Source: SIG701 sp045577175
Lineage (GTDB): Bacteria; Bacillota; Clostridia; Oscillospirales; CAG-272
NCBI GenBank assembly: GCA_045577175.1
Contig: JAZNHT010000062.1
Location: 1 to 11,155 of the forward strand
Direction of reading: 5' to 3'
Length of the DNA stretch: 11,155 bases
The first letter of the stretch is position 1, and each line of letters opens with the position of its first letter. The translations under genes and the position numbers were made by a program. The notes below the pieces were generated by a model, which saw only the letters and a list, made by a program, of their open reading frames with translations, was not told the origin of the DNA and did not search any database. This document shows, in pieces, positions 5,548 through 11,155 of the stretch.

Positions 5548-6846
5548 GTGAAACACAGTTTTTTTGTTCCGATATTGGCACTGCTTTCCGCCGTTGCCGT
5601 ATCTTTCTCCCTTGTTTCTTGTGCGGATTCTCTTTTTCGTCCCGTGACGCCTGCCGTAACAACCCCGACAGAAACTGCCCCGCCAATTCCGGACACAGAG
5701 GACACCGAGGCGGTATTCATCCCGATTGAGTCGGAAACGGAAACCGAGCCGGAAACAACCGCACCGCCCGAGCCTGATGTGCGTACCGCATCATTTATCG
5801 GTGCCGGGGACTGCATTATTTATTACGGGAATGTGCGCGATGCCAAATCCTGCGCTGTCGAGGGTGGGCGCGAATATAATTTTGCACCACTGTTTGCAAA
5901 TGTAAAAGATCAGATTGCAGCGGCGGATATTGCGTTCATTAATCAGGAAACGCTCATGTGCGGCGACGGATATGCGTTCAGTTATTATCCGTATTTCAAC
6001 GGACCGCAGGATCTCGGATACGATCTTGCGGAGGTCGGATTTGATGTAATCAACATCGCAAACAATCATATGCTTGACAAAAAAGCCGCAGGTCTCGCTG
6101 CAACGATGGACTTTTACGACACGCTCGAGGGCATCACAGTGATCGGCGGATACAGAGACCGTGCAGATTATGAAAATATTCGTGTGGTTGAATCAAACGG
6201 CATCCGTGCTGCGTTTCTTGCCTACACAGAGCACACAAATTATATTACACTCGATGCCGGATCACAGATCGTGATACCCTACCCCGATCCCGAAAAAGTA
6301 CCGTCAGAGATCGCACGCGCGAAGGAGCTTGCCGATTTTGTGATTGTCTCCGTGCACTGGGGCAGCGAGAATACGTTTACACCAAACGCGTCCCAGCGTG
6401 AGCTCGCCTCCCTTTTCGCAGAAAGCGGTGCGGACGTCATCATCGGGCATCATCCGCACGTAATTCAGCCTGTCGAATGGATCGATCGTGAGGACGGCAA
6501 ACGCACACTGTGCGTGTATTCGCTCGGAAACTTTGTTGCGGAGCAGGATCACGATTTTCAGATGCTCGGCGGCATGATCTCGTTTGATATGGTGCTGACG
6601 GACGGTGTTCCCGGCATCGAGAATGCGGAGTTCATCCCGACCGTATACTACTTCAACATCTCGTTCTACAAGAATCAGGTGTACTGTCTGAAGGATTTCA
6701 CCGATGCGCTTGCCGCATCGCACGGGCTTCCCTACTACGGGCGCACGCTCTATCTCTCAAACCTCAAGACGTATTTGACAAACACAATCTCGCCTGCGTT
6801 TCTGACGGGGTATCTCGCCGCTGCCGAAACGACAGACGATCCGTGA
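5548..6846 (+). CDS. CapA-like lipoprotein (poly-gamma-glutamate capsule synthesis family)
   Basis: 432 residues, exported and lipid-anchored. A signal peptide is followed by lipobox LVSC with Cys25 as the predicted lipidated residue, then a Pro/Thr/Glu-rich linker to about 78. The PGA_cap domain has a metallophosphoesterase-like fold. Its motifs are all present: GAGD (85-88), NQE (132-134), NNHMLD (172-177), VHWGSE (269-274), GHHPHVIQP (300-308) and YSLGNFV (about 324-330). Family members are associated with capsule or surface-polymer production, but no capBC ligase genes are here, so polyglutamate synthesis is not implied. A role as an envelope hydrolase or phosphatase on a glycopolymer is an inference. 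The GTG start is set by TAAGGAG 5 nt upstream, just after the promoter at 5483-5511. It is the first gene of the operon. Confidence 0.9.
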   Translation: MKHSFFVPILALLSAVAVSFSLVSCADSLFRPVTPAVTTPTETAPPIPDTEDTEAVFIPIESETETEPETTAPPEPDVRTASFIGAGDCIIYYGNVRDAKSCAVEGGREYNFAPLFANVKDQIAAADIAFINQETLMCGDGYAFSYYPYFNGPQDLGYDLAEVGFDVINIANNHMLDKKAAGLAATMDFYDTLEGITVIGGYRDRADYENIRVVESNGIRAAFLAYTEHTNYITLDAGSQIVIPYPDPEKVPSEIARAKELADFVIVSVHWGSENTFTPNASQRELASLFAESGADVIIGHHPHVIQPVEWIDREDGKRTLCVYSLGNFVAEQDHDFQMLGGMISFDMVLTDGVPGIENAEFIPTVYYFNISFYKNQVYCLKDFTDALAASHGLPYYGRTLYLSNLKTYLTNTISPAFLTGYLAAAETTDDP

Positions 6847-6862
6847 CGAAAGAAGTGATCTC

Positions 6863-7936
6863 ATGAATGCACCAAATGTAACGGTAGTCATTCCCTCTCT
6901 GAATCCCGACGAGAAGCTCGGGAAAACCGTGCAGTCACTGCTTGATGTCGGCTTTACCGATATTATCCTCGTAAATGACGGCTCGGGTGCGGAATATGTT
7001 CCGAATTTTCCGAAGAATTTACCAAACTGTACCCTGCTTACGCACGAGGTCAATCGAGGCAAAGGTGCCGCTATGAAAACGGCGTTTCGCTATTTTTTGG
7101 ACACGAAACGGACAACGCGCGGCGTTATCACCGTAGACGGTGACGGACAGCATCTTGCAGAGGACGTCCTTCGCTGTGCGGAGGAGATGTGCAAAACAGA
7201 TTCGGTCGTGCTTGGTGTGCGAGATTTTTCCGGACCGGACGTCCCTGCACGAAGCAAGTTCGGAAATCGAACGACATCGTTTGTATTCCGCCTGTTCTGC
7301 GGATTGAAGGTTTCCGACACGCAGACGGGACTTCGTGCCATTCCTGCGAAATATCTGTCTGAGATGCTGAATGTTGACGGAAATCGGTACGAATACGAAA
7401 CGAATATGCTTTTGAAGATGGGGTCGCTCGGCATTCCGTCTGCGGAAGTAGGGATTCAAGCGGTTTATATCGAAGAAAATCAGACCTCGCATTTCCGTCC
7501 CGTTCGCGATTCAATCCGCATATACGGATTGATCCTCAAATTCATCTTTTCCTCAGCGGTCGCCGCTCTTGTGGATCTCGTTCTGTTTTTTGTATTCAAT
7601 CTGCTGCTCGTTCCGCTGATCGGTGTTTCCGCCGATGCGGTCGCAACGGCGGCGGCGCGTGTCATATCGTCTTTTGTGAATTTTTCGCTGAATAAAAAGG
7701 CAGTGTTCAAAAGCAGTGCGCCCACCCAACGTGCTGTCGTTCGGTACTATATTTTGGCTGTCTGTATTCTCGCACTGTCAGCAGGCGGAATCACGCTGTT
7801 CACCTTTATAACGCGCACGGAATCTTCCGTCATCAAAACAATCGCCAAGTGCGTAATCGATACCCTTTTGTCGATTCTCAGTTTTCGTCTTCAGCGTGAA
7901 TGGGTATTCGCAGAGCCTAAACAAAAGAATCAGTAA
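6863..7936 (+). CDS. GT2-GtrA fusion: polyprenyl-phosphate glycosyltransferase with flippase-like domain
   Basis: 357 residues in two parts. Residues 5 to about 220 are a GT-A family 2 glycosyltransferase of the dolichol/undecaprenyl-phosphate sugar synthase type, with VTVVIPSLN, NDGS (37-40), the metal-binding DGDGQH (91-96) and SDTQTGLR (150-157). From about 224 to 345 lies a GtrA-like domain with four membrane helices. In characterised systems the GT2 makes a polyprenyl-phosphate-linked sugar and GtrA is thought to move it across the membrane for transfer to wall polymers or proteins; here both are one polypeptide. No separate GT-C transferase that would use the product is in the window. 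It starts 16 nt after the CapA-like gene behind a weak GAAAGAAG ribosome site. Class is sure; sugar and acceptor are unknown. Confidence 0.93.
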   Translation: MNAPNVTVVIPSLNPDEKLGKTVQSLLDVGFTDIILVNDGSGAEYVPNFPKNLPNCTLLTHEVNRGKGAAMKTAFRYFLDTKRTTRGVITVDGDGQHLAEDVLRCAEEMCKTDSVVLGVRDFSGPDVPARSKFGNRTTSFVFRLFCGLKVSDTQTGLRAIPAKYLSEMLNVDGNRYEYETNMLLKMGSLGIPSAEVGIQAVYIEENQTSHFRPVRDSIRIYGLILKFIFSSAVAALVDLVLFFVFNLLLVPLIGVSADAVATAAARVISSFVNFSLNKKAVFKSSAPTQRAVVRYYILAVCILALSAGGITLFTFITRTESSVIKTIAKCVIDTLLSILSFRLQREWVFAEPKQKNQ

Positions 7937-7940
7937 GGAG
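7935..7940 (+). promoter_or_regulatory. Ribosome binding site that favours a GTG start
   Basis: AAGGAG overlaps the preceding stop codon. It lies only 1 nt before the in-frame ATG at 7942 but 7 nt before the GTG at 7948. Normal spacing selects the GTG, removing two residues (Met-Ala) from the longest ORF. Confidence 0.65.
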
Positions 7941-7947
7941 TATGGCT

Positions 7948-9183
7948 GTGAATCCGAAAAAGATTTTTTCAAAAAGCGGCACCTATGTACCGCCCGTTTA
8001 CATATCGAATAAAAAAACACCGAAGATTCCGCAAAACGGAGAATCTGAGCGCAAATCTGTGCGTAAAACGGTATTTCGCGTGATACGGCGCACGCTTCTT
8101 GTCTTGTTTACCGTTGTAATTCTTGCCGCGTATGCGGTATTTGCGCTCTGTCACACGATCGCTAACGGACCGAGCCCGACGGTGCGCAATCTCCTTGTCC
8201 TTTCCGCTTTGCAGGCAAGTGCAACCAAATGGGTGCCCGGACTCTTTCTCGACGATGCCACGGTCGATCAGATTCTCGCAGACAGCCGTGTTATCAGCAC
8301 GGACGTCCTCTCGCTTGAGGAGTATGCCGCCGCGCAGCAGCAGGGCGGAGCCGTTTCGGGCGGTGACGTTACGGTGGATGAATGGGCGGATGCACAGGAC
8401 GGTATGCTGTTTCACACGATCAGCGGTTCGACGTACAAAGCGTATGTGCTTGTTGTGCAAGATCCGTCGCGCGTTTACGTCGGCACGTCCAGCGATTACA
8501 AGAGCGGCAAGACAGGTGCCCGAATTTTTGATATGGCGGCACGGGATAACGCTGTCGCGGCCATCAACGCTGGCGAATTTAACGATCCGGGCGGCGTAGG
8601 CACAGGTGATAACCCGGTCGGACTTACGTATTCCCTCGGTAGCTGTGTGTGGGAGGACGGGTATACATGGAAAACCTTCATCGGCTTTGATAAGGACAAC
8701 AATCTTGTCGTATCCGAAGGCATGACAAGGGAGCGCGCCGATGCCCTTGGTATCCGCGATGCTGTGTCTTTCCAGACAGGTAATGTTCTGATTGACAGAG
8801 ACGGTGACAACATCCGTCTCCACTATGCCGACAGCAATACAGGAACCGCACAGCGGACTGCGATCGGTCAGCGCGCGGACGGTGCGGTAATTCTTCTCGT
8901 GACGGACGGACGTTCCGCAAGCAGTCTCGGTGCTACGCACAATGACGTGATCGATATTATGGTTTCATACGGTGCGGTCACTGCCGCGATGCTTGACGGC
9001 GGCTCCTCCTCCATGATGTATTATGAGGAGTATTACGCAAAATACGGCATGGATGAAAGTAAATTGGATCAGTATCAAAAAATGGGGCTTGTGAATAAGT
9101 ACAAGGCATTTACAACGCCGCGGCGTATGCCGACATTCATCATGGTGGCGCGTGAAGGTGCGGAAACGGAGGCGGCGGAATGA
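7948..9183 (+). CDS. Second membrane-anchored phosphodiester glycosidase (NAGPA family)
   Basis: 411 residues from the GTG chosen by Shine-Dalgarno spacing (413 from the ATG at 7942). A basic cytoplasmic tail of about 45 residues precedes a membrane helix at about 48-70. Then come the juxtamembrane motif NGPSPT, a linker, and the NAGPA domain from about 150. Motifs are NAGEFNDPGG (near 207), RTAIGQRADG (near 304) and LDGGSSS (near 349). It is a paralogue of the 362-residue protein at 4263-5351, sharing the same helix-NGPSPT arrangement. It differs in its longer cytoplasmic tail, a linker that is not Pro/Thr-rich, and a 25-30 residue insertion after LDGGSSS (YYEEYYAKYGMDESKLDQYQ region). It probably trims or modifies a phosphodiester-linked sugar on the cell surface. 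Its TGA overlaps the next gene's ATG. Confidence 0.9.
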   Translation: MNPKKIFSKSGTYVPPVYISNKKTPKIPQNGESERKSVRKTVFRVIRRTLLVLFTVVILAAYAVFALCHTIANGPSPTVRNLLVLSALQASATKWVPGLFLDDATVDQILADSRVISTDVLSLEEYAAAQQQGGAVSGGDVTVDEWADAQDGMLFHTISGSTYKAYVLVVQDPSRVYVGTSSDYKSGKTGARIFDMAARDNAVAAINAGEFNDPGGVGTGDNPVGLTYSLGSCVWEDGYTWKTFIGFDKDNNLVVSEGMTRERADALGIRDAVSFQTGNVLIDRDGDNIRLHYADSNTGTAQRTAIGQRADGAVILLVTDGRSASSLGATHNDVIDIMVSYGAVTAAMLDGGSSSMMYYEEYYAKYGMDESKLDQYQKMGLVNKYKAFTTPRRMPTFIMVAREGAETEAAE

Positions 9184-10265
9184 AAAAGACAAGACGTTTT
9201 CCCGTTTTTTATGCGATATACGCACTGCTTGTTATCGCCGTCGTAGTCGCCATACATCTGGCACTCGGCAAAGTAACGGAATATCTCGCGGATTATGAGT
9301 CCTCACAGCCGCAGTATGAAGCACAGCGCGTGTTTTCCCAGTATTACGGTGGGACGGACTACACTTCCCTCGTGGAGCTTTGCGAGACAACACTGACACC
9401 GTACGAAACGTCGGAGGATGTTGTTCGGTATCTCGCCGACTTCACCAAAAATAAAGAGATCACCTATTCTGCCATCACCACAGGTCTCGATTCGTCCATT
9501 AAATACATCGTAAAGGCGGATGACATTAAATTTTCTTCCTTCACGCTGCATGAATCATCGAAGAAAACACCGATTGGGTTTACGCTTTTTGAAGCGTCCG
9601 ACTTTGAGATTTACTGCTCGGGTAATGAGTCTGTGCGCGTAACGGCACCGAAAGGCTATACCGTATCCGTGAACGGAATTGCGTTGGGCTATTCGACACT
9701 TACAGGCAACGAAACACGCGACAAATCCTGCGATTTCATGCCGGAGGGCGTGGAGGGCATCATTATTTGCGAATATGCCGTAGACGGTCTGTACTTTCCA
9801 CCCGAAGCTGTGACAGTGGTTTCTGCGGACGGCCGTGCGTGTCCTGTGGAGAAGTCGGCGGACGGAGTGTACAGTGCGACGTTTTTGTATAACGAAACGG
9901 CGCAAGAGGAATATGAGTCATATGTACTGGAAGCGGCACAAGCGATTGCCAAATATATGCAGAATGACGCTAAGTTCGGTACGCCGTCCGTGTATATTGA
10001 TCCGGAAAGTGAGCTGTACGAAAACATTCGTACCTCTCAAACCATCTGGGCGATCGATCATGTCTCCTATTCGTTTGAGGATGCGTCGGTCACGGAATTT
10101 TACATGTACGACGAAAACACGTTCTCCTGCCGCGTATCGTTTACGCATGTGCTGAAATATTCGCAGTATTCCTCTTTGGAGGATTACAGAGACTATATCG
10201 ACACCACGTATTTTTTCCGCCGCGTAGGGGATTCGTTCCTGATGTATGACAGATACAATCACTAA
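9180..10265 (+). CDS. Membrane-anchored extracellular protein with a single Ig-like repeat
   Basis: 361 residues with one membrane helix at about 9-30. A first extracellular domain (about 33-145) opens with YESSQP. One Ig-like repeat follows (about 148-235, with VTAPKGYTVSVNGIAL then YAVDGLYFPPEAVTVVSADG), and the C-terminal Tyr-rich domain spans about 240-361. This is the same plan as the 540-residue protein at 2639-4261, which has three repeats. The ATG overlaps the NAGPA stop (ATGA), with GGAGG (9168-9172) 7 nt upstream, so the two proteins are probably made in step. Function is not known. The constant pairing with a NAGPA enzyme suggests they work as a complex or on the same substrate. 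Confidence 0.8.
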   Translation: MKKTRRFPVFYAIYALLVIAVVVAIHLALGKVTEYLADYESSQPQYEAQRVFSQYYGGTDYTSLVELCETTLTPYETSEDVVRYLADFTKNKEITYSAITTGLDSSIKYIVKADDIKFSSFTLHESSKKTPIGFTLFEASDFEIYCSGNESVRVTAPKGYTVSVNGIALGYSTLTGNETRDKSCDFMPEGVEGIIICEYAVDGLYFPPEAVTVVSADGRACPVEKSADGVYSATFLYNETAQEEYESYVLEAAQAIAKYMQNDAKFGTPSVYIDPESELYENIRTSQTIWAIDHVSYSFEDASVTEFYMYDENTFSCRVSFTHVLKYSQYSSLEDYRDYIDTTYFFRRVGDSFLMYDRYNH

Positions 10266-10274
10266 GGAGGATTT

Positions 10275-10841
10275 ATGACATTCATTGAGCAGCTTACCGG
10301 TATCGAGCTTGACATTCTGAATAGGATACAGGATGTCTTTGCGTGCCCGTTTCTCGACTGTTTTTTCCCACTTATCACTAAGCTCGGCGATCACGGCATC
10401 TTCTGGATTGCCGTTGCAGTTCTGCTTCTTTTCTTCAAAAAAACGCGTGCGACAGGCATCATGATGGGCGTTGCCCTTCTGTGCGGATTTCTCGTCGGCA
10501 ACATGACGCTGAAGCCGCTGATCGGGCGTGTCCGTCCCTACGATATGGAAGGCGCACGGGAGATTGCGCTTTTGGTCGAACCGCTTTCCGACGGATCCTT
10601 CCCCTCCGGTCACACGCTTGCCTCTCTGGAGGCCGCTACCGTGCTGTTTATTCGTGACAAACGCATGGGCGTTCCTGCCATGATTGCGGCGATTCTTGTG
10701 GCTCTGTCCCGCCTGTATCTGTACGTCCATTATCCTACGGATGTGCTCGCGGGAGCACTTCTGGGCGTACTCTTTGCCTTCTTCGGTGTGTGGATTGTTA
10801 AATTCGTTTGGAAAAAGGCAACCGGAAAAGAGCTTGCATAA
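10275..10841 (+). CDS. PAP2-family membrane phosphatase, probably undecaprenyl-pyrophosphate phosphatase type
   Basis: 188 residues with about five membrane helices. The complete PAP2 active-site signature is visible: K-x6-RP at 80-88 (KPLIGRVRP), PSGH at 110-113 and SR-x5-H-x3-D at 145-156. Such enzymes dephosphorylate lipid phosphates; small clostridial members often recycle undecaprenyl pyrophosphate to the monophosphate carrier. In this operon that would resupply the lipid carrier used by the GT2-GtrA protein. TAAGGAGG lies 4 nt before the ATG, and the previous stop is 9 nt upstream. It is the last gene, followed by a strong terminator. A phosphatidylglycerophosphate or other lipid-phosphate substrate remains possible. 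Confidence 0.92.
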   Translation: MTFIEQLTGIELDILNRIQDVFACPFLDCFFPLITKLGDHGIFWIAVAVLLLFFKKTRATGIMMGVALLCGFLVGNMTLKPLIGRVRPYDMEGAREIALLVEPLSDGSFPSGHTLASLEAATVLFIRDKRMGVPAMIAAILVALSRLYLYVHYPTDVLAGALLGVLFAFFGVWIVKFVWKKATGKELA

Positions 10842-10847
10842 AAGCAA

Positions 10848-10880
10848 ACCGCCTGTACTTACGGTACAGGCGGTCTTTTT
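10848..10880 (+). terminator. Rho-independent terminator of the rightward operon
   Basis: A perfect 11-bp stem ACCGCCTGTAC / GTACAGGCGGT with a 5-nt loop (TTACG), then CTTTTT, beginning 6 nt after the PAP2 stop codon. Confidence 0.93.
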
Positions 10881-10892
10881 GGGTCTAAAGAA

Positions 10893-10915
10893 AACCACCA
10901 GCTAAGCCGGTGGTT
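10893..10915. repeat. CCACC palindrome, first copy
   Basis: AACCACC and GGTGGTT frame a 10-bp hairpin with one A-C mismatch and a 3-nt loop. A second copy in the same orientation begins at 11140 and runs off the window (14 of the first 16 bases match). Such subterminal hairpins are typical of IS200/IS605-type ends. Confidence 0.7.
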
Positions 10916-10954
10916 CCAAAGAGGCTTTTGCCGTTGAGAAATCCCGCCGCAGCG

Positions 10955-11026
10955 GTAGGCTCCCCTGTGTAAGGGGAGCTGTCAACGAAGCTGACTGAGA
11001 GGTGCTTGAGAGCGCTTTTTTATAAT
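10955..11026. repeat. Clostridial-type dispersed intergenic repeat
   Basis: GCTCCCC (10959-10965) and GGGGAGC (10973-10979) form a 7-bp hairpin, followed by GTCA/TGAC (10981-10995) and CTGAGAGGT. This block resembles a repeat I recall from intergenic regions of many gut clostridia. It ends in an AGCGCT then T-rich stretch. No function is known to me. Confidence 0.5.
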
Positions 11027-11155
11027 CCCTTCGTCACGGAAAAGTAGCCACATCTGTGGCGGTAGAGCGAGTTTGCAAGTGTCAAATGTTTCAGAGGGCT
11101 TTCAGCCCTGCCGGTAACAGGTCCTTATAGGGCTGAGCAAACCACCGGCTTAGCC

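Larger units (their letters stand above)
10893..11155. mobile_element. Putative non-autonomous or decayed IS200/IS605-type element (partial)
   Basis: A gene-free region of about 263 bp bounded by two same-orientation CCACC palindromes, the right one truncated by the window edge. It has further short inverted repeats near 11094-11135. Paired subterminal hairpins without terminal inverted repeats or target duplications fit IS200/IS605 ends. No tnpA (His-hydrophobe-His, catalytic Tyr) or tnpB coding sequence is visible, so it is either a non-autonomous derivative or only one end of an element continuing to the right. A separate clostridial-type repeat is nested inside. Confidence 0.4.

Noticed and set aside
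5548..6846. Polyglutamate capsule (capBCA) locus
   Set aside because: Only a CapA-family protein is present; the ligase genes are absent, and the neighbours point to glycan rather than polyglutamate metabolism.
7969..8940. 323-codon minus-strand open frame inside the second NAGPA gene
   Set aside because: Antisense to a clear NAGPA gene with all motifs; its protein is Arg/His/Cys-rich with no family resemblance.
9918..10898. 326-codon minus-strand open frame over the PAP2 gene
   Set aside because: Runs through the terminator and opposes a complete PAP2 gene; it is a shadow frame.
11041..11135. Short open stretches that might be the decayed C-terminus of an IS200 TnpA
   Set aside because: No catalytic Tyr or His-hydrophobe-His motif and no start; the stretch is too short to assign.

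Overview
The window looks like part of a chromosome from an endospore-forming clostridial Firmicute, possibly a gut-type Oscillospiraceae/Ruminococcaceae relative. The evidence is a clear SpoIIID regulator, a type III pantothenate kinase beside an ECF-type S component, strong purine-rich Shine-Dalgarno sites, a lipoprotein signal on the CapA-like protein, and intergenic repeats at the right edge that resemble those I know from clostridial genomes. Species cannot be assigned from the sequence alone.

Left half (about 1-5350, all genes on the minus strand). In transcription order: a membrane-anchored phosphodiester glycosidase (NAGPA family), a 540-residue membrane-anchored repeat protein, spoIIID, an internally deleted glycosyltransferase pseudogene whose ATG overlaps the spoIIID stop, then coaX and an ECF S component. 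The last two form a likely pantothenate uptake and phosphorylation pair. Both are preceded by copies of an AT-rich 12-bp motif; in front of coaX it forms a perfect inverted repeat, and one copy supplies the coaX stop codon. Candidate promoters lie upstream of coaX, spoIIID and the NAGPA gene.

Right half (about 5480-10880, all plus strand). A tight five-gene operon has one good vegetative-type promoter and one strong terminator. It encodes a CapA-like lipoprotein, a GT2-GtrA fusion, a second NAGPA protein, a second membrane-anchored repeat protein and a PAP2 lipid phosphatase. Gaps are 16, 11, -4 and 9 nt. The parts suggest a cell-surface glycan pathway: GT2-GtrA loads and flips a lipid-linked sugar, PAP2 recycles the lipid carrier, and the NAGPA, CapA and anchored proteins act outside the membrane. 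The substrate is unknown.

The main point of interest is that the NAGPA + anchored-protein gene pair occurs twice, in the same internal order, on either side of the 5352-5547 divergent promoter region. One anchored protein carries three copies of a roughly 85-residue repeat and the other carries one. One copy of the pair sits directly upstream of spoIIID.

Right edge (10881-11155). This stretch is non-coding. It holds two same-orientation copies of a CCACC-type palindrome (the second cut by the window end) around a clostridial-type dispersed repeat, probably a non-autonomous or decayed IS200/IS605-type element.
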